Below are positions 35,064 to 46,849 of a DNA stretch of 64,000 bases, one piece after another. The notes below the pieces were generated by a model. It saw only the letters and a program-made list of their open reading frames with translations, had not been told where the DNA came from and did not search any database. Source of the stretch: Chara braunii (lineage: Eukaryota > Streptophyta > Charophyceae > Charales > Characeae); NCBI GenBank assembly GCA_003427395.1, contig BFEA01000168.1:1769596-1833595 (forward strand), given 5' to 3'. The position numbers were made by a program, and so were the translations under genes. Positions within the stretch are counted from its first letter, which is position 1, and each line of letters starts with the position of its first letter.

Positions 35064-38000
35064 ACCTCTAGTCCAACTCACAATAAGCGGGAGCAGAAAC
35101 CTCTTCAGCCCGAAAACAGTCAGTCTTGCGTTTTGATCTCTTCAGACTTCGTTGCGTGCTTAAGCTTGTTTTGCTGAATCAGAGTGACTGACACGAATTA
35201 GAGTCAAGCGAGATTTAATCTCTAATAATTAACATCAATATTTGGGGCAGCTTTTCTGGAGTCTACGTCGTTCAACGTCTGAACAAGTGTTGATTGTACG
35301 CGACCCCATCCCCTCTTTCACCTACCGCTTGTGTGAATACGTAACTCTATTCAGGTGAGAGGTAAGTGATATGCCTTTTCTAGTTAGATATCTCGAAGTG
35401 AAACCAAAAACTCACTAACATCAATGCCGCATTCGACTAACTGTTGTCTGCCTGCAATAGTTGACCTTCCTCGCCATAAGGTACTTGATCATAATTTTCG
35501 TATGTGAGAGCGAGCCATCATTCTCTATCGGCACTTGACACTGGCCGTTGGTAGTCACGGTTACAGCTCACGCGTGGAGTAAAGGGCTAAACGGGTTCAG
35601 TTCCTGTCCTCGAGGGGAGCACTGTTTTTCACTGAGTTGAGAGTGTCTTAACTGATAGGCCTAGGTTAGGCTGGAAGTACATTACTTGTCACATTAACCT
35701 CTAGTTATATACTGCTTAGAGTGTCATTAGAAGTTAGTGTCGTTCATGCACAATATGAAGCGCCACCTAGGATTATCATCGCTTGCATTCAGGTTAGCAG
35801 TTGTTTGGCATTGTCCTCACTCACACTGAGTGCAGGGTTACAAAGGGGTTGCTCACTGCATACCACGTGAAAGTTCGCTATGAGCGACCACCCCTTCGTA
35901 TATTGCTTGATCGACCAAGAACAGAGGGTGAGAAAGTAATGTTATGGAAGGAATCGATCTGAGCACAGGGTATAGTTAAGTAGCCGGCCAAACCGGTCTT
36001 TGAGCATTAGTCGGGAAAACACTAACTTTTCCACGTCCCTCATCACAAACTAGCCAGAGGTTCACCAGTCAACTTTCAGTGCGAATTACTCAGGAATAAG
36101 TGGCAGGTTTAAAAAAAGGAATGAAGAGAGAACTTAGCGGAGCCTTAACTTTCTCCACCCTCCGTATTCTGGGGTTAATGAGGAGAACTTATCGAGCTTG
36201 CATTTAGTCCCCATCCAACAGAAGCCTAGCAAAAAGATAAGCAACTCTCCTAAGTACCCTCTCCCTTTTTTCCATCTGCCAGATGGTGACGCTATACCCC
36301 GTCAGATCGGACTTATTAACCTAGCACATCAGCAAGCTTTTTTCACTGTGAATGAGATCATTTGTTACTAGTTGTTTTGAAAGGACCATACGACAGGAAG
36401 GCGCGAATAGAAGAGATTATTGCCTAGTATATACCATCACAGGAGACAAGAACACGAAAAAAAAAGTAAGCAAAGCTCTGAGAGAGATACTAAGACATTA
36501 TCTAGTGGTTTAATCTTAGCATAAACAAAGCCAAACTCCTTGTCGATCAACCAATCAGTTTAAGTTGAGCTTTCAACCGCCCTGATTTGGCATTCTACCA
36601 CAAAGGGCATCGATCGTAACACTCAGATGTCGTGCATAGGTCACGGACGAACAAGAGCATTATCTCGCCATATGCACATGATACAAGAAAACTTTAGCCG
36701 ACAACGATCAAAAGTAACATAAAGATTAAGGAACTATAAACTCCAAAAGACAGAGACAAAAACATTGAAGATAGTCTAAAAAAAGGAGTCAATGTCTCGT
36801 CAATAGTTAACTGAGGGCAATCAGGTACATTCACAATCAGTGACGGTTCAACTTCTAACGCTCCTTTTCTTCATCTAGTTTTCACATAACCCACAGATGT
36901 AAGTAACCCTCTTTTCTTAGAATCGAAATGGGATTTAAGCTTCTGACAGAGGAGTAATACAACAACAATATGACCCAGTGCTATTGACTGAACACACTCG
37001 GACAAAGTCCGTGATTTAGAGAGTTTGAGCAACCCCTCTCCCTTAGATCCTGCTTTTTTTCATGTTTCATTGACTTCAACTCTTCATGACTTCTCTACCC
37101 CTTCATCCCCCTAAAATACGGTCGTAAGAAGTTGCTCATATCCATCCCTTGTCATATCTATTATGAAAAATGATACCAATCACGAGCGGAAATTAACGTC
37201 ATTAACCCTATATTAGGCTACTACTCTGCATTTCGTCGTCGCGCCTAACTTTTTCTTTAACAACGGTCCTTGCGCACTTGCGTGTGCGACCGGTAGCGAC
37301 CAAAGAGGCGATGAACTCTCTTTTATCCCTCAACAGTAAGCACTAGACGAAAACGACAGTTGACTCAAATTGATACTCAGGCGGTGACCGTACCAATAGA
37401 CTGCAGTGACCACAATGATCTCATAAAAAAATGATCTTTCCTCATGAGAGTGTCTTCAGCCATCCTCATTTGCATGCTCTCCTCCCACCTTAGTATTCCT
37501 CATCATTGTCTGTGATCACCTCGCTCTCACGATCTTCACCCGACACAAATTGGCGGTCTGGCCTCTCCATCACCGTGAGCCATGCTTGCACGCAGAAAGA
37601 CTGTTAAAGTCAACAATTGGTGAGCGTAAGGCACCATCTGTAAAGGCTCACCGATTGCTGAATCATCCACACTCTTCTTACAAGCGTATGCGATGGATAG
37701 TATGGTGTCCCACTAACTGTGTCGGCGAAAGATCCCATTGTTTCCTGATCTCCTCTTCCGACCTAATACACTACGACAATTGCAGAGTGTGCGAACGCAG
37801 GGGCGATAATCAATATCGTCGAGCAGATGATGTCGCCGTTCAGGAGTACAGTCCGCGCACATCATGAGCCTCATCAACAACCTCGTCCCAGGATGCTCAA
37901 GCGTCACATCTAGCGTACATACTGGTTGGCGCGCTATCACACTGGTCACTCATGGAGTTCAGAGATCATGCATACCAATCCTCCCGTCGTCTGTTCACTC

Positions 38001-38226
38001 AAGAAGAGCTACGTCGTCAAACACGGACCTAAAAGGACAAGTGCGCCTCCCCGCTCCCCTCCTGAGTGCATGGTGGCATCCCCCAGTAAGTGATGTCGGC
38101 CCCCTCTCTTTTCCTCTCTCACACTACCTCTCCTCCATCCACGCCGTTCTCCCACGAACAGTCGCACCGCTTCCCCCGGGCTTAACAGTGCTTACACTCA
38201 ACCCTTTTACTTCAGCTCAGTTTCTC

Positions 38227-38511
38227 TCATGAGTTTTGTGTCACATGTGTCTCACCCACCTTCTCTCTCTTTCTGGCCGAGTCCCAGTTTTTTTTTTTTT
38301 TTTTTTTGTAACTGCTCAGCGGACCTGATTTTTTTGTCTCCACGAGCCTTCTTTGTGGCCGCTCCATAGGCTCGGCGCCTTTCCCAGAGGTACTGTGTTT
38401 GGAGCACAAGATGGCGTTAACCATAGTACACACACGTGTCTGGCTCCCGTTCGCTCTTCGCACACACACCCTCTCTCGCTCCCTCGCTCTCCCACACTCG
38501 TAACCGTTCAC
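38227..38511 (-). CDS. Small conserved ORF inside left long repeat
   Basis: A 94-codon frame starting MNGYECGRARERERVCV with a lysine run encoded by the poly-T tract (seen on the plus strand at 38288). The right repeat has the same frame at 53989-54273 with about the same length. Conservation between two copies of one repeat is expected even without function, so this is weak evidence for a gene. No family is recognised. Confidence 0.2.
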   Translation of the reverse strand: MNGYECGRARERERVCVRRANGSQTRVCTMVNAILCSKHSTSGKGAEPMERPQRRLVETKKSGPLSSYKKKKKKNWDSARKREKVGETHVTQNS

Positions 38512-38930
38512 GTGAGTTGACTTACTATTTTTTTTCCGCCTAGCAACTCTCGTCTTTTCATCGCCACAAGTCTGTTCGTGGAGGTGTTTGTCTCATGGTA
38601 GGCGACTGTCACTTGAACCTCCGCTGTAACTTCGTTCCTCCTGCAGTGCCTCTTGGCCCGATCCTTTGCCTCCGTGACCGCTGCCTGCAACTTAGAGTTT
38701 ACCCTCATCTCTTCTTCCCTGACCCTTTCTACATTGATTTTCAGCTTTGTTTGGGATCCCCTGTCACAGTTGAGCATCGTGGCGATCCAGGGACCCTGCC
38801 TAGACATCGGCCTCCAGCGTGTCAGGAGGTTCCAACAATCCGGCCTATAGCCATGTAGGGTCATGGCCGTGCGTTTCCCGGAATAGTTTGCGCTTGGTAC
38901 TTGGAGCTCATGCACGCAGACTACCCACAC
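38508..38930 (-). CDS. Coiled-coil-like ORF inside left long repeat
   Basis: This 140-codon frame begins upstream of a segment rich in alternating charged residues (KINVERVREEEMRVNSKLQ, then AAVTEAKDRAKRHCRR) that looks helical and coiled-coil-prone. The right repeat keeps the second half of it in frame (54302-54607), where it is longer at its C-terminus because it carries about 143 bp missing here. The first half is broken in the right copy. I do not recognise the family. It might be a gag-related or leader-encoded protein, or decayed captured sequence. Confidence 0.35.
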   Translation of the reverse strand: MWVVCVHELQVPSANYSGKRTAMTLHGYRPDCWNLLTRWRPMSRQGPWIATMLNCDRGSQTKLKINVERVREEEMRVNSKLQAAVTEAKDRAKRHCRRNEVTAEVQVTVAYHETNTSTNRLVAMKRRELLGGKKIVSQLT

Positions 38931-40157
38931 TGGCCTCCACCACTCTGCCCTCCTATCTTAGACCAGCGGATTTAGCACCGCAAGGTAGCTTACACACATT
39001 TGGCAACCAGTTGGCAGCAACCAGCGTCTCACGCTTTTGTAGGCTTCTCCTCCATAATGTGATCCTCGGGGTCTAGATCGGGAACACATGCAACTTTTAG
39101 AGTTCAGCCTATTAGCTAAATTAGATAGAGTAAAACAAATAAAATAAAATAGGGAAAAGACACGAGGGACCGAATTCAAACCGTCATAATATGCACGGAC
39201 CTCCTGCTATCAGTTCCAGTCATTTCATTTTGTCGTGGAGTATTTGCGGCCCTACGACGGTAGTCCCATAACGGGATATCAATGAGCGTCCCCGTCCCTT
39301 CAAAACCTGCAGTCGGGCTATCCCCGACGGGTACATGTCTCTGATGGCAAGGAGGGGGCTTATGACTTCCCATAGGGGGGTGGCAAGCCTCCTACCAAAG
39401 TGGTCGCGGGTTGCCCCTCTTTTGGGGTCCTACTGAGTGGTGCTCAATCTGTCGAATCAGTCTAGATCACTCGTTTACGATCATAGTTCAAAAACGAACC
39501 GTTAGTCCCCCCCCCCCCCGCGAAGTGACAGAAGGGCCAAAAGGAAAAGCAGACACTAAAGGATAGCCGGTAAAATTATCGAGAATAATAACAATAGAAA
39601 GCAGAAAAAGGAAGGAAATTATAGTGTCACTACGACCAGAAGCCGCTTGATCATCCCAAACTAAAACAAGAGTCCAGATCAAGACGCAGACCCGACACAC
39701 GTCCTCCTTTTGCTTTTTTTTTTTTTTTTTTTAATTATTTTTCGATCGACTGCGACAGCAGCCTTGTGCATGTAACCTATAACTTAGCTAGAGACATTTT
39801 GGCACGCAGAAGAAAACTGCGCCGGCCTCTCTGCGTTCGTGTCCCTGGGCGAGCTCGCCGGCTACCTCGACCATAGGCCGGTAGTGCTCTGCTATACAGC
39901 AGGGCACCGAGCCTGCATGGTGCAAAGGAAAACCCGGCGGCGCCCTCCCCCTTTTTTTGCTAGGGTAAGCACCAACTGGACCGGCCTGCAGCAGAGCGCC
40001 GCCTTGGGTATATGCCTGGCGCACTGCAGATATCATAGGCAGTACCCCGCGAAGGCTCATGCGGCACACGTGTTCCCGAGCCTGTAACAGGTAAGTAGCG
40101 GTCCTTGAGCAAACATTGGGTACTCAGCGGAGGGTCAGCACACCGCGCCCTCCGACA

Positions 40158-41880
40158 TGATACCAAATCCCCGCCCAACGTCCCTGCTGGGCAAAACAAG
40201 ATAGTGGGCAGTACAAAAGAAAGGCAATTTTCAGTACTCTCTCATTCATTTTCACTACATATCTCAGTGAGGTTATCACGGAGTAGACCTGCGCTAACAC
40301 TTTTCTCTTTTGTAGCGCACTTTTCCTTTTTTTACCGGACAACAGATCTGCGTGATCCATAGTCGTTCCCCTATTTCTTCTTCCGTAGTATATTCCTCTT
40401 ACTCTTGCAGTGCTCCTTCAGTCTCGATCCCCATCGCCGCGCTTCTTTTTTCTCTTTCAACTCTTCCTGCACCATGCCTGAGGCAGGTAGAGGACAGGGA
40501 AGAGGTAAAGGCGGAATAGTGGGGAAGGCTCGTGAAGAGCCGCCACCTCGCGCAACGCGAGAGTACAGGTCATAGGAGGAACAAGGGGAAGCCTGAGGAT
40601 ATGGCTACACAAAACCATACCCACGCCACTCACTCACTAGTTGGCATGAAAGAACTCCATCACCGACGAAGATGGAGTACTTCCAGAAGAAATTTGAGGC
40701 GCACTATGGCACCCGAAGTCTTTCCTCTCCTTCGTACTCCTCCAGAGCCCCCACTACTCATGTGGCTAGCAAAGCCTTGGTGCCCGCAGCGCCTCCATCT
40801 GCACCATGCATGACTCCTTCTCTTCCCCAGTTCAATAGTTGCACCCTCTGCTGCATTTTCTTCCTTCTCGCTCTGCTCCAGACAGAATTCATGATTATCT
40901 TTTATCTTTTGCATAAACACTATATCCTTTCCTTGAGCTTCCAAGTCTTCCCCTTATCTTAATTTCCCAGTCTATTTCATACTTTATAGCATCCCTTGTG
41001 TAAGAGTTTGAATATCTTGAGGCCGGGGATGCAGGTTCCTTGTGAACCAGACCGCTATGTCGACCACCAATTAAAATTTAAGAAGGATTACTTATCAACC
41101 TTTCATTCACGATTTGACTTTGTCTTTTTATCGTCTTGTAATCTGAATTCTCTCATTGACCGTTTCAGTGAAAAAGTTACCTCGTTTCCCAGTTTGGATA
41201 ATGCTTTCTGGGTATCATTAATCTGCACTGTGAACACTTTTTGTCAGCAGTAACAGGGGTGAGGCATACCAAATCATTTTCTTGTTCTCTGGCCTGAGTG
41301 AGACGTCTTCGCAACTTCTCAAGCAACCTGGGGGATATGAAACCCGTTCTCTTTTTCTCTGGTCTAAGCGAGGCGTGCCCTCAACTTCTCAAGTATACAA
41401 AGGGGAATACCAATCCCCTTTATTTTTCTCTGATCTTGGAGCTTTCGAAGAGTCTGCATGATCCTGCAAAACAACAAGTTTCACAACTCCCCAGACATAT
41501 TCCCAACACACAGACCCCTCCTGATAGACAATCATCAGACAATAATTAAATAGAATAAATAAATTAAATCCCATAATAAAATAATAAATAAAATTAAACA
41601 GTTCTTCACACCCAAGAGTTATTGATTGCCGTGGTTTTGGCCCACCACTGGCCAGGAATGACAGACCTCCCGTCAGTCTGACATACTTATTTCAGCCATC
41701 CTCAGACCAAGATCAATCAGACCATTTGTCTTGACGACCCCTTTAACCTGGCTCCAGGTCAGGACCACCATAGTCACTATTCGAGTATGGTAACCCTTCG
41801 ACACTCTCGCAAGGACACCCAGACTATAGCGGGTTTGGTCACCCTATGCGAGTGGACCTCCCGTCAGTAACATTGTCCCA
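40158..41880. other. 3' internal region of the giant element, no gene recognised
   Basis: In the minus-strand sense this should hold the rest of RNase H and integrase, but I find no DDE or zinc-binding motif on either strand. A plus-strand ATG at 40474 opens a glycine and arginine-rich stretch (MPEAGRGQGRGKGG) that stops after about 33 codons. A duplicated block TCTGG(C/T)CT(G/A)AG(T/C)GAG with CAACTTCTCAAG occurs at about 41289-41325 and 41359-41393. CTGACGGGAGGTC occurs twice on the minus strand (about 41668 and 41856). Confidence 0.4.
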
Positions 41881-42235
41881 CTGTGTAGCACACCGAACAT
41901 GTTCGGAGTTTTTCCGAACGTCCGAACATGTTCGGTTGTTCGACTGAACGCCACTCGAACGTGTTCGGTTGAACATATTCAACAAAAAAAAATAAAAAAA
42001 ATTGTTTTTTGATTTTTGACTCAAGTTTGGTTACGAATTTGACCATACCTCCGAGGCAAAAGTTGTTTGTATTATTATTTCACATAATATATATTTTTTT
42101 CAGATATTTTGAAGAACTGTTTTTTTTTTTTTTTTTAATATTTTTATGTTTGCGTTCAAAGAGTTTCGGTGCTTGTTCGCGTTCGGTCCCGAACGTTCGG
42201 GTTCGGTCACCGAACCCGAACACGATTCTACACAG
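41881..42235. mobile_element. hAT-like MITE, copy 2 (with target duplication)
   Basis: About 355 bp with terminal inverted repeats CTGTGTAGCACACCGAAC (left) and CTGTGTAGAATCGTGTTCGG (right end, reverse-complemented). TTGTCCC flanks it at 41873-41879 and 42236-42242. It matches copy 1 (12711-13064) in reverse orientation: the centre reads GGTTACGAATTTGACC, CCTCCGAGGCAAAAGTTG and CACATAATATATA here, and the corresponding blocks occur in the complement of copy 1. It has inserted into the giant element just beyond the surviving RNase H sequence. Confidence 0.88.
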
Positions 42236-42242
42236 TTGTCCC

Positions 42243-42700
42243 GTACCCGGATTTGACCACTGCTGTCGTGGACCGGCTCACCCACCAGTTTTTGGCCAAG
42301 GGCGCTGGCTGCCCCGCCCATATTTTTTAACGTGGGACCCGGTCTAACCACGGTTCCAGGCTCTGGCAAACCTCACTGAGTGTAGCCTCTTTGTATAGAG
42401 TTAAGAGTTCTAGTCTTACATCTCTGTGGTCTCTCTTTTTCATTTCCATCTTTCTGAATAAGCATATCACCAAGAGCTACTGGTCCCCCTTCTGCCTCAA
42501 TGATGAAGGGTCTTCCTTCCTCATCATCGTAGAAGGGCACCCCTAGCACTACACCTCCATCTTTTAATTTTTCTTATAAAGTTTCTGCAACAATGTGTCT
42601 TTTCTTAGTCTAAGATAAGTCAGTCCCTTGTCTCACCATCTCTCTTAGAGGTTCTGCAAGGGTAGCAAAATGAGAAATGAAAATCCTCCAGAACCCACAA
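42243..42700 (-). pseudogene. RNase H N-terminal part of the giant element
   Basis: In the minus sense, after RT, a frame gives FISHFATLAEPLREMVRQG, then (after a stop) TKKRHIVAETL, then (after another) RPFIIEAEGGPVALGDMLIQ, then ERPQRCKTRTLNSIQRGY. This matches the connection segment and the first RNase H block (usually a T-D-A-S or A-D-G-G block with G-x-V-L-x-Q, followed by an R-x-L-x-x-x-E-x-x-Y block). Glutamate stands where the catalytic aspartate is usual. The frame then dies at a TGA near 42375, and the rest of the domain is not found. Confidence 0.7.
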
Positions 42701-43506
42701 ACACCCCAAAAGCTTCTGACGTCTTGTCACTTGTTTGAGAGGCAGAGGCCAGTTCAAAATTTTATCTATCTTCATGGGGTCAGGGCTCCTGCTCTTGGAG
42801 AAACACCTAAAGTCCAAGATGGTTACCTCTGCTTGAAAGAAAAGGGACTTTGGTCTAGTGGCGGTCAGGTGATAATTCTGAAGTCTTTCTAGGACCATCT
42901 TTACCCTTCGGCATGTTCCCAGACAGACCTTTTGACCCCATCAGCAACCAAAGTTTCATCCCTTACCATGAGTCCTTTCACAGGATTATCATCAATGTAA
43001 GGACTAATCATCTCAGGAAAGATATTGTGCATAACTTGGATCATATCTCTTTGAACCATTGCCACACCATTGGTCCAATCCTGAGGTACCACACACATTT
43101 GAAAGAGCTCTCTAGGCGTGTGCATGAGAGTCAGTGCGCGGCTAGTGGGGTCAAAGGGAAATTGATTATTGCCAGAATATAAATCAATTAAGGAATAAAT
43201 GCATCGATCTGCAAAGGATTCAGAAAGGAGATCGGCATTAGGGAGACTACCTTCATCACGTACCGTTACTAAGTTGAGCTTCTTAAGATTCAGTATCCGC
43301 CTCAATCGACCCTCTGGTTTCAAAATACAAAACCGGTGGTTAGCATACGGACCATCAGTAGGTTCAACAACATTGAAGGTAATCTTCTTATCAGGATACT
43401 TTACTACCTCTGCTTCTTCCTTCAGGGCATACTTGGTTGGTTTATCATTCCATGAAATATGATCAACTGTCCAAAGTTTTGCCATCTTGATCATATCCAC
43501 GTCCAA
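42620..43506 (-). pseudogene. Reverse transcriptase of the giant element
   Basis: The first frame (43506-42901) holds NHRFCILKPEGRLRRILNLK (a K-P-x-G-x-x-R-x-x-x-D-x-R-x-x-N block with changes), SLIDLYSGNNQFPF (first catalytic aspartate present), LFQMCVVPQDWTNGVAMVQR and SPYIDDNPVKG, the YIDD catalytic box. A frameshift near 42903 moves the reading to 42898-42620, where VLERLQNYHLTATRPKSLFF and DPMKIDKILNWPLPLKQVTR are the thumb and connection. Both catalytic aspartate sites survive, but the frame does not. The N-x-x-x-K-G spacing after YIDD differs from the gypsy copy at 19.8 kb, so this is a distinct lineage. Confidence 0.88.
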
Positions 43507-44076
43507 CCGCCCTCTCTCCTCATCATTAGAAAAAAATGCTTCAGAGAATTATTGACACACTTTGAAGATAAATTTTTTCTCTTTAGGCAAGATATATTGA
43601 TCTGGCCTTACCTTCATTTTGTCAAATCTTTCTCTAGTGATTCTGTTTTCCAATTTTGCAGACTTCCTTAATGCTATAATAATTTTCCTTTCTTTTTTTC
43701 AGTGCCTCATCATAATCCGTTTCTGTTAGGACTGCCACCAGGTTTTTCTTCAACCCCTTGGGCTTGTATTTTCTTTTTGACCCAGTGACTATTTTCCTAA
43801 AAAGAGATGAGTTGATGCAAATTTTAATTTTATTGTTCCGCCCTTAGCAGTTTGAACAGCCTTCTTCAATGCTTCAATATGCCCATCTTCATCTTTGAGT
43901 TTGCCAAGAGTTTTCATCATCTTTGAAATTTGATTAATATCAACTGAGACTTTCTCCTTGACTTTTTGTTTGTCTTTTCCTTTTATCTTCCTTATCTTCT
44001 CAACAGATTTTTCCCTTCTAATTGAGTTAGCTGATACCATATGCTTATAATAATGAAAAGTATAAGCCATAAAAGT
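43507..44076 (-). pseudogene. Protease-RT linker of the giant element
   Basis: Lysine-rich coding-like sequence on the minus strand (43789-44070 includes VEKIRKIKGKDKQKVKEK). It has no domain signature and lies between the protease and RT, where the polyprotein linker is expected. Confidence 0.5.
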
Positions 44077-44625
44077 TTATTCCTGTGTAGTCTCCGGATC
44101 TTGCAAGCCAATCCACGACGACGCTTCACGACTGAAGCACTTGACAACTTTCAACATGTACAATAACGGAGTGCCCAGAATACAATCATGGTCTAGATCT
44201 GGTACCACAAATCTCAATAGTTGGACTGACATCATCCTCACCCTGATAGGCAAATTGTCAATAAACCCTGTCACGAAGAACTCTCCCATAATATTACGTA
44301 GTGTACGCTTTGAGGGTCTATCAAAGGTCTGATCGCATGCCTCCATAGTCCTCCGAGAAAAAAATATCATTTCCGCCCTAGAGTCCACTAAGACTCGAAT
44401 TTTCACTTGATTAATATAGATAGTTAAATAGTCACAGCCCATGGTTGCGAATCTCATTTTACATCCAGGTAAAGTCATGTTGACTTGACAAGGGAAGACT
44501 GATCTCAGGTAATTAACTTCCATTATTTTCTTCTCAATTAACTTTTTGAGTTTTTTTTTTTTTTTTTTTTGTGCTAACGTCATTGCCTCCTTAAAAGATA
44601 AAGTCACCTTTGTTTCTTCTAACAT
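44077..44625 (-). pseudogene. Retropepsin of the giant element
   Basis: The 182-codon frame contains YINQVKIRVLVDSRAEMIFF, the active-site region, in which the usual aspartate-serine/threonine-glycine reads D-S-R. It continues to DHDCILGTPLLYMLKV, matching the I-L-G-x-P-x-L block near the C-terminus. The glycine-to-arginine change in the active-site triad should inactivate the enzyme. A homopolymeric lysine run (poly-T on the plus strand at about 44551-44570) marks slippage near the start. Confidence 0.85.
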
Positions 44626-44727
44626 CTTTGTAATTACATTTGTAATTACAATTTCATCTTCGAGTTCACTCTTAAGGATAAATTTTATTTTCTACCCTTG
44701 CGCACTCTTTTTAGATTGAGAGTCTGA

Positions 44728-45330
44728 TTATTGATTATCAAGAATGTCAACTAGAGTGTCTTTGACCTTTCTTTTCTTCTTTTCCTCTATCATTTGTGGC
44801 GTGAAGCGTGCTTGAAGATTTTTCACTTCCCCAATCACTGCACTGGGTTCCATGATGAGTTCCGGTGGTAGATCGCCCTCGAAAGACGTCATGTTGACCG
44901 AACTGGCGGGCTCGCTATATGAAAATGTTACTCGCTCAGAAGAAATATGAGAAACGGGACTGTCCCCTAACAAAATCTCGTTTGAAAAAGCCTTATCTGA
45001 GATGTTTTCCATTAAAGTGAGGGATTGTAAGGACAACTCAATCATGGCGAAAGAATCATTAGGCTCTTGTATAAGCCCCTTAGGCAGTTCGCCTACAATA
45101 GAGTGAACATTCACATTAGTCTTTTTCTTCATCTTTTGCTTATGTTTAAGGACAAAAAGTGTCATATCTCCAGGATGCCTGAGATCCACTTTGTTCCATG
45201 AATTGTCACAAACATGACCCATTGTATCCTTCTTAGCCACCTCACTTTTTACATCCTCTTCCAGAGGTTTACAGTAGGTGGTAGTATGACCTCCTTCACC
45301 ACGGCAATAACAGACAAAGTTCTTCCTTGA
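44728..45330 (-). pseudogene. Gag zinc knuckle and acidic linker
   Basis: Near 45265-45310 the minus strand reads FVCYCRGEGGHTTTYCK. The spacing is that of a CX2CX4HX4C knuckle if position 4 were cysteine, but that codon is CGT (arginine), one transition away from TGT, while an extra cysteine sits at position 3. The frame continues into an acidic linker to 44728 (LMENISDKAFSNEILLGDSP and so on) with no domain I recognise. Confidence 0.65.
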
Positions 45331-45389
45331 ACGTTCATCATACTTTTTTTTTTTCCTTTTCCTTTTTCCACAATTTTCTCCATTTCGTC

Positions 45390-46571
45390 TCGACTTGGAG
45401 GAATCTCATCTTTCACCATAATTATTATCATCACCATCATCATCATCTTCTTCTTCATCTTCACTTTCAGCCTTGTTCTTCCCTTTTTCATCACCAGCAT
45501 GATGAACAGGCATGTAATTGACCATAACCCGTTGAATAAGATTTTCCGCACCCAAATTCTTCTCTCTGCTCGTACCATTCTCGGTCTCCCAGTCTTTAGT
45601 CAATGTACTGATTTGATCCAGTGATCAATTATTTTTTGAAACCGTAGGCAGAGTTCTTACTATTGCAACCATTTCATCTCATCTAAGAGGGTAGTGATGA
45701 ACTTGATTGAGAACGATCTGTCTCTCATTATCTGTAAAACTAGTCAGAAAAATATGGCATCTCTGAGCCTCATCCAAATATGGAAATCTTATGGTTGTCC
45801 TGATAACTCTTTGGAGAAAAACATTGAAAGTTTCGTACTTAGCTCTTCTGATGTTGAGAAGATCCTTGATGGTGGGTGAGACAGAGTCTTTCTCAATTTT
45901 TTTTTTCATCCTCTCCTTGACTTCTTCCCATGTTGTAACCTCTTCCATCAACTCTTAGACAACCAACCTCGAGTAAATATCATAATAATATAAAAGATGC
46001 TTAAGTCGTTGTTTGTATGTCCAACCATAACTTAGCCCAAATAATTCATATTCATCCAAGAAATCGTTTATTTGGGCCCTCTGAAGCATGAAATCCTCTC
46101 ATCCGGCATTTTTCCTCTCGCAATATCTGACCCTCCTTTTATTGTGTCGACTCTCTCGACCAGCTCTCGTATGACACCAACCAGGGTCTCTTCATGAGTC
46201 CCAGTAGAAGAACTGGGTCTCCCTCATCCAACCATTTTGACCATAAATTTTTCTTAATGTTCTCTTCTTTCGTCTTCTCACTCTCGCTCTCTTTCTTCCC
46301 ACTTTAAATCCCTTAACATTCTTCCAAGAGATACAGTCTCGTTTCTTTCCTCTCTTGTTTGCTCTATCCCTTGCGAATTTTGCAAGCAGAGAGGGTAGGT
46401 AATAATAGACTGAGTGGTGATCAAAGGCAACACAATATTTCTCAGTCTTCCGATATAATCCTCAATCAGTACCCTTTCATCATCCCTACTTAACCTTCTG
46501 TTATATCCTTTCACAGTATCCCAGATCATAAAGTACCGTGTCAGGTTTATAATTTCATAGTCAAATTGCAT
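45390..46571 (-). pseudogene. Gag capsid region of the giant element
   Basis: Coding-like pieces on the minus strand, right to left: 46571-46278 (DYEIINLTRYFMIWDTVKGY), then about 46085-45679, where DEYELFGLSYGWTYKQRLKH and TTWEEVKERMKKKIEKDS have the spacing of a retrotransposon capsid (Y-E-x-x-x-x-x-x-G-W-x-x-x-x-R-L, then T-W-x-x-(F/V)-K). A stop at about 45957 separates some parts. An aspartate and glutamate-rich tract near 45430-45470 precedes the zinc knuckle. Confidence 0.7.
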
Positions 46572-46849
46572 GACTTATAAATCGATGTTAATTATCCGTG
46601 CACGAGAGACTCGTTCTCTAGAGGAGTGATAGGACACCCTCTCAATGGTCCCCATGTTTACTCCCTTCAGTACATAGACAATTTCAGTCTAGTAAGTAAC
46701 GATTCATAAGGCAAAGTCTCACATCCGATCAATGAAAGGTTGCAATAACTCAAGTTCATCCAAAGTAGAGAGACTCCTGTCTGAGATCCTAAAAGTCTCT
46801 TCTGTCTTGACCACTCTTCCCTCCAATACAACCCCGAACTTAGTTGTTC

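Larger units (their letters stand above)
35064..40157 (-). repeat. Left 5.1-kb long terminal repeat (3' LTR by coding sense)
   Basis: It aligns end to end with 50788-56109. Checkpoints are GTTTTGATCTCTTCAGACTTC (35130 and 50855), CCTCTAGTTATATACTGC (35698 and 51418) and GCACCTAGAC-type and poly-T blocks near 39714 and 55650. I judge identity by eye at well over 80 percent. It is about 228 bp shorter overall; about 143 bp of this is one gap near 38569 relative to 54333-54475. It contains poly-T runs at about 38288-38308 and 39714-39732 and minus-strand open frames described separately. Confidence 0.88.

Noticed and set aside
40158-40180. TGATACCAAATCCCCGCCC after the left repeat as a primer-binding site for a plus-strand element
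   Set aside because: It lacks the TGG expected opposite a tRNA CCA end and no matching tRNA is known to me; coding sense of the interior is minus.
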